NCBI RefSeq assembly: GCF_000833575.1
Contig: NZ_CP010827.1
Span: 1,244,980-1,308,979 of the forward strand
DNA length: 64,000 nt
Origin: Corynebacterium singulare
GTDB lineage: Bacteria; Actinomycetota; Actinomycetes; Mycobacteriales; Mycobacteriaceae
Direction of reading: 5' to 3'
In this document: positions 1 to 9,800 of the stretch, in pieces
Numbering within the stretch: position 1 is the stretch's first letter
How the letters are laid out: every line of letters begins with the position of its first letter
Notes under the pieces: generated by a model
What the model saw: only the letters and a program-made list of their open reading frames with translations
What the model was told of the DNA's origin: nothing
Databases searched by the model: none
Position numbers and translations under genes: made by a program

Positions 1-885
1 GGTCACCAGCTTCTTGAAGTCCTCCATCGTGCCCAGCTCTGGGTGAGTGGTGGAGTGGTCCTGGATGGCCCACGGGGAGCCGACATCGCCCGGCTCTGCT
101 ACCACGGAGTTGTTCTTGCCTTTGCGGTGCACCTCACCGATGGGGTGGATAGGTGGGAAGTACACGGTGTCGAAACCCATCCCGGCGACGCGCTCAAGGG
201 CCTGCGCTGTGGTGTCGAACGTGCCGTGTACGGGATTGCCGTCTGCGTCCCAGCCACCGGTGGAACGCGGGAACAGCTCATACCAGGAATTGAAGAGGGC
301 ATCTCGGCGTTCGACCAGTACCTCGTGAATCTCACCTTCCACCAGCAGGTGGCGTAGAGGATGGTGGTGCAGAATCTCGGCCACCTCGGGGGACAGTGCG
401 GTGCGCACGCGCTTGTCGACGTCCCCCTTCTCATCCCGCAACTCCTTCGACGCGGCGAAGAGCAGGTCTGCCTTCTCGCTCGGGCACTGAATTGCGGCCT
501 CCTCAAAGAGTTCCGCGCCGTGGAGGAGATCGTTGCTGAGCTCTTGGGCAGATTGGCCTGCCTCCATCTTCTTGGTGACGGCGTTGCGCCACGTGGCCAT
601 GGGATCCGACCAGGCATCGATGCGGAAGAACCAGCGGCCGGGGGTAGCTGGGGTGAAAACTCCGTGGACGCGGTCTTGGTCATTCGGGTCCACCGTCATG
701 GTGGAGGCAGATGTAGCGGGGGAGTCGTTGTTCCACACCGACAGGGTTGCGGCGACGGCGTCGTGGCCCTCGCGCCACACCAGTGCGGTGACAGGAACAA
801 CCTCACCTACCACGGCTTTCGAGGCTACTGCGCCGGAGAGAGAAGGGCGGACATCGTCGATACCAAGGCGTTGAGTCATGCCCAT
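1..885 (-). CDS. glgE: Alpha-1,4-glucan:maltose-1-phosphate maltosyltransferase, N-terminal part
   Basis: The minus strand is open from ATG 885 to the window edge (295 codons), so the protein is truncated only by the window. The last residues visible include GFDTVYFPPIHPIG and RKGKNN, the conserved start of the GH13_3 catalytic barrel of GlgE; upstream lies the N-terminal beta-sandwich domain. GlgE transfers maltosyl units from maltose-1-phosphate onto alpha-glucans in the cytoplasm. A second ATG two codons in (879) is an equally possible start. It is divergent from the ABC ATPase gene, as in C. glutamicum. Identification rests on the motif region and synteny. Confidence 0.9.
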   Translation of the reverse strand, partial: MGMTQRLGIDDVRPSLSGAVASKAVVGEVVPVTALVWREGHDAVAATLSVWNNDSPATSASTMTVDPNDQDRVHGVFTPATPGRWFFRIDAWSDPMATWRNAVTKKMEAGQSAQELSNDLLHGAELFEEAAIQCPSEKADLLFAASKELRDEKGDVDKRVRTALSPEVAEILHHHPLRHLLVEGEIHEVLVERRDALFNSWYELFPRSTGGWDADGNPVHGTFDTTAQALERVAGMGFDTVYFPPIHPIGEVHRKGKNNSVVAEPGDVGSPWAIQDHSTTHPELGTMEDFKKLVT

Positions 886-936
886 AGAATAATGCAGCTG
901 TGTCAGTTTCACCGGGGAAGGAAAATATCGGCCACA

Positions 937-1785
937 ATGGTTCCTGTGAACACACCTGAGCAAACTGGCGACATGAACCTTGAGAACCAGCCCACCGATG
1001 AGGATTGGCTGATTGACTTTCGCGGCGTCGAGCTGCGCCGAGGCGGAAATACCCTGGTCGGCCCCGTGGACTGGCAAGTCGAGCTCGACGAACGCTGGGT
1101 CATTATCGGGCCCAACGGCGCAGGCAAGACCTCGCTCGTGCGCATGGCCTCGGCCGAGGAATTCCCCTCTGCCGGCGTGGCCTACCTCATGGGCGAGCGC
1201 CTGGGCAAGACTGATATGCGCGATCTTCGCGCGGCCATCGGTATTTCTTCCGCCGCCGTGCAACACCGCATCCCGGACGGCGAGCGCGTCGATGACCTTG
1301 TGATCTCTGCCGGATATGCCGTGCTGGGCCGATGGCGCGAGGACTACCAGGATATGGACTTCTCCCGCGCCGATGACATCCTGCACCAGGTCGGCGCCTA
1401 CCACCTAGCCAAGCGCACGTGGGGCACGCTGTCCGAGGGTGAGAAGAAGCGCGTCATCCTTGCCCGCGCGCTCATGGCCAACCCAGAGTTGCTCATCCTC
1501 GACGAGCCCTCCGCCGGCATGGACCTCGGCGGCCGCGAGGATCTCGTGGGGTACCTGGGTGATTTAGCCATGGACCCGGATGCCCCTGCCATCGTCATGA
1601 TTACCCACCACGTGGAGGAAATCCCTTACGGATTTACCCATGCGATGATCCTTGATGAGGGTAAAGTCGTGGCCAAAGGACTCATTAACACGGTCCTCAC
1701 GTCGAAGAACCTGTCCACAGCGTTCCACCAGCCCATTCAGGTGGACCGCATTGGGGATCGATACTTCGCCCGCCGCATTCGTTAG
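937..1785 (+). CDS. ABC transporter ATP-binding protein
   Basis: A 282-residue ABC ATPase. Walker A GPNGAGKT is at residues 58-65, the signature LSEGE at 165-169, Walker B LLILDEP at 185-191 and the switch histidine in MITHH near 224. There is no permease gene beside it. The family (ModF/YlmA-like stand-alone ATPases) occurs without a partner, so the substrate cannot be inferred. The reading frame extends further upstream, but that part overlaps glgE on the other strand and has no family similarity. ATG 937 lies downstream of a TAGAAT box (885-890) and a purine-rich GGGGAAGG. ATG 973 is an alternative start. Confidence 0.88.
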   Translation: MVPVNTPEQTGDMNLENQPTDEDWLIDFRGVELRRGGNTLVGPVDWQVELDERWVIIGPNGAGKTSLVRMASAEEFPSAGVAYLMGERLGKTDMRDLRAAIGISSAAVQHRIPDGERVDDLVISAGYAVLGRWREDYQDMDFSRADDILHQVGAYHLAKRTWGTLSEGEKKRVILARALMANPELLILDEPSAGMDLGGREDLVGYLGDLAMDPDAPAIVMITHHVEEIPYGFTHAMILDEGKVVAKGLINTVLTSKNLSTAFHQPIQVDRIGDRYFARRIR

Positions 1786-1837
1786 TCGGAACAGCCCTTG
1801 ATAGCGCGTTAGCGGTATCAATGACATGGAAAGTTGC

Positions 1838-2665
1838 ATGAGCCAGCCCTACCACGACGCCCTGGACGCCATCGACCATGGCGACACCACCGGCTTCAAT
1901 GGTGCCCGCTTGGCGGCAACGGTGCTCCTGCTGCGTGATAGCCCCGATGGCCTCCGCGTGTGGATTCAAGAACGCGTGCACACCATGCGCACTTACCCCG
2001 GACACGTCGTTTTTCCCGGCGGGGGAGTCGACCCTCGTGATTTCCCGCCCCGATCCTGGGATTCTGGCGAGCTCTGGGCCGGGCAGTCCGTCATCTCGAT
2101 GGCCCGACGCATGGGAGTGACCAAGTACAAGGCCCACGCCCTCGTCTTCGCCGCCGCCCGCGAGCTCTTCGAGGAAGCCGGCACTCTGCTGGCGATCCGC
2201 GAGGACGGCATCGTCTCCGATGCCTCGCGCTACCACCGAGAGCGCGAGCTTCTCGAAACCCACGAAATCTCCTTCACCGAGTTCTTGGCCCACAACGGCA
2301 TGCGCGTCGACGCCGACATGCTCCTTCCGTGGTCTCGCTGGGCGGGGGAATTCAAGAACCACTGGTTTGACACCTTTTTCTTCATCGGGGTGCTCCCCGA
2401 AGGCCAAGAACCCGACGGCGAAACCGGGGAAGCCGACGATGCCGGCTGGTTCGATCCCCAGCTCGTCCTTGACGGTTGGCGCGCCGGGCTCGTGCGCCTA
2501 GCCATCCCCACCTGGGCACAGCTCAAGCGCCTGACCTCCTATGCCACGGTCAAGGAAGTTCTTGATGACGCCTCCTTTTCCGACCTTCGCCCCATCATCG
2601 GTGATCCCGAAGACGACGAGCGCTACCGCGAATACTTCACCACGTCCCCCATCGACCGCATCTAG
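1838..2665 (+). CDS. Nudix hydrolase
   Basis: About 275 residues. The Nudix catalytic helix RELFEEAG is preceded by FPGGG, but roughly 40 residues separate the glycines from RELFEEAG. The Nudix box is therefore split by an insertion, as in NUDT19-type members, rather than following the compact GX5EX7REUXEEXGU form. Family members hydrolyse nucleoside diphosphate derivatives or CoA compounds; the substrate is not predictable. ATG 1838 has GGAAAG just upstream; ATG 1826 is in frame and possible. It lies between the ABC ATPase and the methyltransferase gene on the same strand with short gaps, likely co-transcribed. Confidence 0.85.
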   Translation: MSQPYHDALDAIDHGDTTGFNGARLAATVLLLRDSPDGLRVWIQERVHTMRTYPGHVVFPGGGVDPRDFPPRSWDSGELWAGQSVISMARRMGVTKYKAHALVFAAARELFEEAGTLLAIREDGIVSDASRYHRERELLETHEISFTEFLAHNGMRVDADMLLPWSRWAGEFKNHWFDTFFFIGVLPEGQEPDGETGEADDAGWFDPQLVLDGWRAGLVRLAIPTWAQLKRLTSYATVKEVLDDASFSDLRPIIGDPEDDERYREYFTTSPIDRI

Positions 2666-2677
2666 AAACACCACACC

Positions 2678-3826
2678 ATGAGCTATACCCTCGACGAGGT
2701 CGCCTTCCTGCGCGAAAACACGAGCGCTATTGACGCAGCCGCCGCGGACCTGGAGGGGACAAAGAAGGCGCAGCTGAGGGACGTCGCCAAGCTCCAGGCC
2801 CAGTTCGGCGAGTACGGGCGCGCGGTGGCCGAGCTACTCCACTCCCGCCGCTCAGGGAAACTGCCGGGGGAGTGGCTCATGGACCACGACTCCGCACAGC
2901 AGGCCACGCCCCCAGCCGTCGCCGCCTACCGTGCGCAGTTCCTGCGTGAACGCGGCGTCGACCTTGTCCACGACCTCACCTGTTCCATCGGTACCGAAGG
3001 TCAGGCTTATGCGCCCGGCACCTACGTGGGAAGTGACCTTGACGCCTCGCGCGTCGCCATGGCGCAGCACAACATCGCGCACCCAGTCTTCCGCGCCGAT
3101 GCGCTCACGACGACAACCTCGGCGCAGGTGTGCATCGCCGACCCCGCACGGCGCCAAGGCGGCACCCGCATCACCCGCCTAGACCAACTCCTGCCGCCTC
3201 CGCAGGCTCTCCTAGACACGCACGGCGAGATGGCTATCAAATGTGCCCCAGGTATCGACCACTCCGAGTGGGAAGGCCTCGCCTGTGTTGTGAGCCTTGA
3301 CGGCGGCGTAAAAGAGACCTGCCTATACACACCCGGCCTGGGGACAGGCAAACGTGCGGTGATTCTCTCCACGTCCTCGGCGGTTGCCCCAGACGTCATC
3401 GAGGACGACATTCAAGAACACGAGCTTCCCGATGCCGGCCCCATCGGACGCTTTCTCATCGATCCTGACGGCGCCATCGTGCGCGCCGGGCTGGTGCGCC
3501 ATTACGCCGCGCGCGAAGGCCTGCACCAGCTGGATCCGCGCATCGCGTACCTCACCGGCGACCACCTGCCGGAGGGGACTTCAGGATTTGAATTCATTGA
3601 GCTGGTGCCCATGAAAAAGCTCAAGGCGGCCATGTCGGCTCACGACGTTGGCTCACTGGAGATCCTGGTACGCGGGCAAGACGTGGACCCGGACCAGCTG
3701 CGCAAGAAGCTCAAACTCAAAGGCTCCACGGCTAAGACGCTTGTGGTCACCCGCATTGGGGCCAAGGGAGTCGCGGTGCTGTGCGGACCGCGAGTAGTAT
3801 CGTCCGAAGGTAATTACGCACCCTAA
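2678..3826 (+). CDS. Class I SAM-dependent methyltransferase with THUMP-like C-terminal domain
   Basis: A 382-residue protein. The centre carries a methyltransferase-like core: DLTCSIGTEG resembles motif I, GSDLD the acidic motif II loop, and CIADPARR the DPPR-like motif IV. The C-terminal third (ending in LVVTRIGAKGVAVLC) matches the THUMP-like domain found in actinobacterial members. A nucleic-acid base methyltransferase is inferred, but the target is unknown. The start is 12 nt after the Nudix stop, so the two are probably one operon. The same neighbour order occurs in C. glutamicum. Confidence 0.8.
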   Translation: MSYTLDEVAFLRENTSAIDAAAADLEGTKKAQLRDVAKLQAQFGEYGRAVAELLHSRRSGKLPGEWLMDHDSAQQATPPAVAAYRAQFLRERGVDLVHDLTCSIGTEGQAYAPGTYVGSDLDASRVAMAQHNIAHPVFRADALTTTTSAQVCIADPARRQGGTRITRLDQLLPPPQALLDTHGEMAIKCAPGIDHSEWEGLACVVSLDGGVKETCLYTPGLGTGKRAVILSTSSAVAPDVIEDDIQEHELPDAGPIGRFLIDPDGAIVRAGLVRHYAAREGLHQLDPRIAYLTGDHLPEGTSGFEFIELVPMKKLKAAMSAHDVGSLEILVRGQDVDPDQLRKKLKLKGSTAKTLVVTRIGAKGVAVLCGPRVVSSEGNYAP

Positions 3827-3860
3827 TAGTTTCAAAATTTACGGAAGGGGAAGTGCCCAC

Positions 3861-4661
3861 ATGCCAGTCATTGTGGCTCTGGTTAAACACGTACCGGATA
3901 CGTGGTCAACGAAGACCCTCGAGGCGGATCACACCTTGGACCGCACCTCGGTGGATAACGTCATCGACGAGGTCAACGAGTACTCCGTCGAGCAGGCGCT
4001 GCGTCTGCGAGACGACAATGCCGACGCCGGATACGAGGTTGTCGCCCTCACCATGGGCCCGGCGGCTGCCGACGAAGCCCTGCGCAAGGCCCTGGCCATG
4101 GGCGCGGATCACGCCGTGCACGTTGTCGACGATTCCCTCGCCGGCGCCGATGCCTTGGCTACCGCCTGGGTTCTCAACGCCGCCATCACCAAGGTGGCGG
4201 AGAAGTTCGGTGAGGTCCAGGTCATCACGCTGGGCAATAACTCCTCGGATGCTTCCACCGGCCTCATCGCCGGTCTGCTGGCTGAATACCGCCAGCTGCC
4301 CGCGCTCACCGAGCTCAAGGCCGCCTCCCTGGCTGGTGCTACTGCCACCGCCACCCGTGAGGATGCCCACGGCCACTGGGAACTCAGCGCTAACCTGCCG
4401 GCTATCCTGTCCTTTACCGACAAGGCCGACAAGCCGCGTTTCCCCAACTTCAAGGGCCTCATGGCCGCCAAGAAGGCAGAGGTCACCACGTTCGCCGTGG
4501 CGGACCTAGGCATCGATGGCGTGCCGTCCACCACCACGGTCACCGCCTCCGCACAGCGCCCAGCCCGTACCGCTGGTGAGGTCATCACCGATCCGGATCC
4601 GGCCGTGGCTGCCGCCAAGGTTGCTGACTTCTTGGCCGCCAAGAATCTCATCGAGGGTTAA
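3861..4661 (+). CDS. etfB: Electron transfer flavoprotein, beta subunit
   Basis: A 266-residue protein starting MPVIVALVKHVPDTW, the typical EtfB/FixA N-terminus. It contains DEVNEYSVEQALRLRD and the ATMGP/KALAMGAD region that binds the AMP/FAD moiety. ETF passes electrons from flavin dehydrogenases to the respiratory chain as a heterodimer with the alpha subunit. A strong Shine-Dalgarno stretch (GGAAGGGGAAG) precedes ATG 3861. The alpha-subunit gene follows 12 nt downstream, so this is an operon. Confidence 0.95.
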   Translation: MPVIVALVKHVPDTWSTKTLEADHTLDRTSVDNVIDEVNEYSVEQALRLRDDNADAGYEVVALTMGPAAADEALRKALAMGADHAVHVVDDSLAGADALATAWVLNAAITKVAEKFGEVQVITLGNNSSDASTGLIAGLLAEYRQLPALTELKAASLAGATATATREDAHGHWELSANLPAILSFTDKADKPRFPNFKGLMAAKKAEVTTFAVADLGIDGVPSTTTVTASAQRPARTAGEVITDPDPAVAAAKVADFLAAKNLIEG

Positions 4662-4673
4662 AGGAGAAAACAC

Positions 4674-5633
4674 ATGTCTCACGTTTATGTCCTAGTTGAG
4701 CACGAAGAAGACCAGCTCAGCCCCGTCACAGGCGAGCTCATTACTGCCGCCCGCGCTCTCGGCACCGTCTCCGCCGTCGTCGTGGCCAAGGATGCGGCCA
4801 CCGCCTCCTCCTTTGACGCCGAGCTGGGCAACCTCGGCGCCGCCCAGGTTGTTCAGGCCACCGCTGCGGACTATGAGCAGCGCATCGTCACCCCAGAGGT
4901 TGACGCCCTCCACGCGCTGGCCGCCAATAACCCGGCGCCCATCGTGCTGGCCGCCACCCCGACCAACAACGAGATTGCTGGCCGCCTTGCGGCTCGCTTG
5001 GGCTCTGGCGCCCTCGTCAACGTCGACGGCATCAACGCTGACGGCACCGCGCACCACACCATCTTCGGTGGTTCCTACGAGACCTCCTCGAAGGCCACGG
5101 GTTCTGTCATCTACACCCTGCGTCCCGGCACCGTCACGGCGGACCCGCAGCCGGTCACCGCAGCGCCCGCGCCCTTCGAGCTGCCTGCCGCCACCGCGAA
5201 GGATGTCACTGTCACCTCCTTCACCCCGGCGGAGAAGACCGCTCGTCCGGAGCTAACCTCCGCCAAGGTCGTCGTTGCCGGCGGCCGCGGCGTGGGCGAT
5301 AAGTTCGCTGACGTGGTTGAGCCGCTTGCCGATTCCCTCGGTGGCGCCGTCGGTGCCACTCGCGACGCCGTGGACGAAGGTTTCTACGACCCCGCCCACC
5401 AGATTGGTCAGACCGGTGTGACCGTATCCCCGAAGCTCTACATCGGCCTGGGCATTTCTGGCGCCATCCAGCACACCTCCGGCATGCAGACCTCGGAGAC
5501 CATCGTCGTGGTCAACCAAGACCAAGACGAGCCCTTCTTCCAGATCGCTGACCTCGGTGTGGTGGGTGACCTTCACGAGATCGCCCCGGCCCTGGCTGCG
5601 GAGCTGACCAAGCGCAAGGAGGCCGGCAACTAA
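4674..5633 (+). CDS. etfA: Electron transfer flavoprotein, alpha subunit
   Basis: A 319-residue protein. The C-terminal FAD domain is clear: [12 protein letters not shown], then [41 protein letters not shown] and the NQDQDEPFF segment. These are the classical FAD-contacting motifs of EtfA/FixB. It partners with EtfB encoded immediately upstream. AAAGGAG lies before ATG 4674. Its TAA overlaps the ATG of the cysteine desulfurase gene by one base (TAATG), indicating translational coupling. Confidence 0.95.
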   Translation: MSHVYVLVEHEEDQLSPVTGELITAARALGTVSAVVVAKDAATASSFDAELGNLGAAQVVQATAADYEQRIVTPEVDALHALAANNPAPIVLAATPTNNEIAGRLAARLGSGALVNVDGINADGTAHHTIFGGSYETSSKATGSVIYTLRPGTVTADPQPVTAAPAPFELPAATAKDVTVTSFTPAEKTARPELTSAKVVVAGGRGVGDKFADVVEPLADSLGGAVGATRDAVDEGFYDPAHQIGQTGVTVSPKLYIGLGISGAIQHTSGMQTSETIVVVNQDQDEPFFQIADLGVVGDLHEIAPALAAELTKRKEAGN

Positions 5634-6769
5634 TGCCACGCTACCTCGATTACGCAGCCACCCAGCCCATGCGCCAAAGCGCCATCGACGCGTGGACTAC
5701 GGCAGCTAGCTCCCTCAACCCGGGCGCGTCCTATGCCTCTGGGCGCAAGGCGCGCTCTGTGCTTGACGACGCCCGCGAGACCGTTGCCGAGCTGCTCGGC
5801 TGCGAACCCATCGAGGTCATCTTCACCTCCTCCGGCACGGAGGCGGACAACATTGCCATCCAAGGCCTTTTCCGCGCTGCGCAGTCGGCTTCGCCCAAAG
5901 CCGCGCAGCGCATCGTTTCGACCCCCATCGAGCACCCCGCCGTGCTCGAAACCGTGGAGAAGCTCCAGACTGAGCATGGCGCGACCGTTGACCTGCTCCC
6001 AGTCGATTCCACCGGTCACGTCAGTGATTTAAGCGCCCTGGATACCCCGGCCGCGGTGGCCACCTGCATGTGGGCCAACAACGAGACCGGCGCCATCCAG
6101 CCGGTCGCGGACATTACCCAGCGCGCCGCTGCGCAGAACACCCCAGTACACATCGACGCCGTGCAGGTCGCCGGCAAGCTGCCCATCAACTTCCACGAGC
6201 TGGGTGCCACCACACTCGCGGCCAGCGCCCACAAGTTCGGTGGGCCCCGCGGCATCGGCCTGCTGTTGGCTCGCCGCACCCCAGCGCCACTGCCACTTGC
6301 TTTCGGCGGTGGCCAAGAACGCGGGATCCGTCCCGGCACCGTGGACGTGGCTAGTGCAAGCGCACTCGCTGCAGCCCTACGCGAATCCGTCGCGGACATG
6401 GAGCAGGAGGACACCCGCCTGACTGCACTCCGCGACAAGCTTCAGGCTGGCATCGAATCCAGCATCGACAACGTCATCATCAACTCTGCCGAGCCCACCC
6501 TGGCCTCCCACCTGCACGTGTCCTTCCCCGGAACGGACGGCGATAGCCTCATCATGCTTCTCGACGCCGCCGGTATCGAAGCCTCCGCTGGCTCCGCCTG
6601 CCACGCGGGTGTCAACCGTATGTCTCACGTCCTCGAAGCCATGGGCATCGACGAGGAACACGGCCGCGGCAGCCTGCGCTTCAGCCTGGGACGAATGACC
6701 ACCGACGGCGACATCGATGTGGTCATCAAGGAACTTCCGGAGATCATTCGCCGCGCGCGGTCGGTGTAG
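5633..6769 (+). CDS. Cysteine desulfurase (NifS/IscS family)
   Basis: A 378-residue fold-type I PLP enzyme. The PLP lysine is K201 in SAHKFGGPRGIG, and the likely persulfide cysteine is C323 in SAGSACHAG. NNETGAIQ and the PIEHPAV motif are also present. It mobilises sulfur from cysteine for Fe-S clusters or thiolated tRNA. It is co-transcribed with etfBA and lies 8 kb from mnmA, which needs persulfide sulfur. Whether it serves MnmA or a Fe-S scaffold cannot be told. I leave the symbol blank because several paralogues exist in the genus. Confidence 0.92.
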   Translation: MPRYLDYAATQPMRQSAIDAWTTAASSLNPGASYASGRKARSVLDDARETVAELLGCEPIEVIFTSSGTEADNIAIQGLFRAAQSASPKAAQRIVSTPIEHPAVLETVEKLQTEHGATVDLLPVDSTGHVSDLSALDTPAAVATCMWANNETGAIQPVADITQRAAAQNTPVHIDAVQVAGKLPINFHELGATTLAASAHKFGGPRGIGLLLARRTPAPLPLAFGGGQERGIRPGTVDVASASALAAALRESVADMEQEDTRLTALRDKLQAGIESSIDNVIINSAEPTLASHLHVSFPGTDGDSLIMLLDAAGIEASAGSACHAGVNRMSHVLEAMGIDEEHGRGSLRFSLGRMTTDGDIDVVIKELPEIIRRARSV

Positions 6770-6864
6770 GAGAAAACGACCAAAAACGTGTCGCTGTTCA
6801 GACGCGTGCCGTAATCTACGGCGTTGTGCCACAGGGGCACTAACCCATCAGGCACAATGTTGTC

Positions 6865-9800
6865 ATGTCGAAGTTCTCTGAGGTCCTAGAACAGCTACGT
6901 GAAAACCAACCAAAGGCTAAATATGGCATTGCCTTTGAGAAGCTGATGGTCAACTATTTCAAGACCGACCCGACCTTGAAGAACCAATTCGATGAGGTCT
7001 GCCGCTGGACGGATTGGCGCTACAACGGTGGTAAGGCAGATACCGGCATTGACCTGGTAGCTCGCCGCGTGGATGATGGCACGTGGACTGCCATCCAGTG
7101 CAAGTTCTATGACTCCAAGGCGCGTATTCAGAAGTCCCACCTGGACTCCTTCTTCGAGGCCTCCGGGCACTCTTTTGAAACGGAAGAAGGACGCGAGCAT
7201 TTTGGCAGTCGCCTGATTATCTCCACCACGGACCACTGGTCCTCCCACGCGGAGGATGCCCTAGCCAACCAGATTATTCCGACCAGCCGCATTGGCATCT
7301 CCGCCATTGCAGAGTCACCCATCAACTGGGACGTGGCGTTCCCTGGCTCAGAGGTGCGGGATAAGACCATCCAGATCAATCTCTCCCAACGTGAGACTTT
7401 TGAGCCCCGCCCGCACCAGCAGGCAGCGATCGACAAAGCCATCGAAGGGTTTAAGACCCATGACCGCGGCAAGCTCATCATGGCGTGCGGCACCGGCAAA
7501 ACCTTTACCGCCCTGCGCCTAGCGGAGCGCGTCGCTGAGGACAACGGCGGCAAGGCCCGCATCCTTTTCCTCGTGCCGTCTATTTCCTTGCTCTCGCAAA
7601 CCCTGAAGGAATGGACCGCCCAGGGCCGCCTCGACATGCGCGCCTTCGCGGTGTGCTCCGATAGCAAGGTCTCCAAGAAGGCCGAGGACATCGCTGTCTA
7701 TGACCTTGAGGTTCCCGTTTCTACCGAGGGCAAGGACATCACCACACGCTTTGAATCCGGCAAGCGTGCCAAGGGCCTCAACATTGTTTTCTCCACCTAC
7801 CAGTCCATCCAGGCGGTACATGAGGCCCAGCAGGTGGGCCTCGATGATTTCGATCTCGTCATTTGCGATGAAGCCCACCGCACCACCGGCATCACCTTGG
7901 CCAGTGAGGACGCCAGCAACTTTGTCCGCGTCCACGATGCCGACTACATCAAGGCTTCCAAGCGTCTTTACATGACGGCCACCCCGCGCCTCTACGACGA
8001 AGCCGTCAAGGGCAAAGCCGAGGAACACTCCGCGGAGCTGGCTTCTATGGATGATGAAGCCATCTACGGCCCGGAGTTCTACCGCCTCGGCTTCGGTGAG
8101 GCCGTGGATAAGGGCCTACTCACGGACTACAAGGTGCTTGTCATGACCGTGGATGAATCCGTAGCTGCCCAAGCCATGGCACAGAGTGAGAACAACCAGG
8201 TCAACCTTTCCCTAGCTTCTGCCATGATTGGCGCCTGGAATGGTTTGGCCAAGCGCTCCGGCGAATTGCAAGGCAAGAAGGGCGGTTTCGACGAGGACGC
8301 CCAGCCCATGCAGCGCGCGGTGGCCTTTGCCAAGGACATCAAGACCTCCCAACTCATTGCGGAGACCTATCCTTCACTCATCGGTACCCACCAGGAACTG
8401 CTGAAAGAAAAGGCAGTGCTTAACGACGTCTCCCTGACCAATATCGACCTCAACGTCGCCGCCCAGCACGTCGACGGCGGCATGAACGCCATGGAGCGCG
8501 GCACAAGGCTGTCCTGGCTGGAATCCCCAGCAGGGGAGCACGAGTCCCGCATGCTCACCAACGCGCGCTGCCTGTCCGAAGGCGTAGACGTCCCAGCCCT
8601 GGATTCCGTCATCTTCTTCAACCCCCGCAACTCCATGGTGGACGTGGTCCAGTCCGTCGGCCGCGTCATGCGCAAGTCTGAGGGCAAGGACTACGGCTAC
8701 ATCATCCTTCCCGTCGCCGTAGCCAGCAACGTCTCCCCAGCAGAAGCACTCAACGACAACCAGCGCTTCAAGGTGGTCTGGCAGATCCTCAACGCGCTGC
8801 GCGCCCACGATGACCGCTTCAACGCGAAGATTAACTCCATCGCCCTCAACGGCACGGCCGGACAGGAAGACTTGCCCATCGACGTCGTTCACGTCCCAGG
8901 GGACGACGAGAAAAGCGACGCTGAGAAGCTCAGGGAAGCGGATGAAACCAAAACCCCAGAACCGCAGGCTGATAATTCGACGGTAACCCAGCAGATTGCC
9001 TTGTTCTCTCTGGAGCAGTGGCAAGAAGCCATCTACACAAAGCTGGTGGACAAAGTCGGCACCCGCACCTACTGGGAGGACTGGGCTGACGACGTCGCCA
9101 CCATTGCGGAGAACCAAATCACCCGCATCAAGGCGCTTCTCGACGGCGCCGATGGAACCCTCCGCACAGAATTCGACACCTTTGTCGAAGGCCTGCGCAA
9201 CAACCTCAACGATGGCATCAGCGAAGACGACGCCATCTCGATGCTCTCGCAGCACCTCATTACGGCACCGGTCTTCAACGCGCTCTTTGAGAACCATGAC
9301 TTCATCACCCACAACCCCGTGGCCCAGGTCATGGAGAAGATGGTCAAGGCTCTGTCCAAGGCGAACCTCGATACTGAGACCGAGTCTCTGGAGAAGTTCT
9401 ACGAGTCCGTCCGTGTCCGCGCCACTGAGGTGAACTCTGCCTCCGGTAAGCAGCAGGTCATCAAGGAACTGTACGAGCGCTTCTTCCGCAAGGCCTTCAA
9501 GAAGCAATCAGAAGCCCTTGGCATCGTCTACACCCCAGTCGAAATCGTCGATTTCATCCTGCGCGCCGCCGATGATGTGTCCAAGAAGCACTTCGGTAAG
9601 GGGCTTACCGACGAGGGCGTGTGCATCCTCGATCCTTTCGCCGGCACCTCCACCTTCACGGTTCGCCTCCTACAGTCCGGCCTCATCAAGCCGGAAGACC
9701 TCGCCCGCAAGTACGCCAACGAACTCTTCGCCACTGAGATCATGCTGCTTGCGTACTACGTCTCAGCGGTGAACATCGAGACCACCTACAACGCCCTGCG

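Noticed and set aside
99..683. 194-codon minus-strand frame overlapping the start of the window
   Set aside because: The real gene is glgE in another frame, shown by the conserved GFDTVYFPPIHPIG segment.
8374..9507. A 377-codon minus-strand frame inside the Type ISP gene
   Set aside because: Shadow of the plus-strand frame, with no start signal and no family resemblance.
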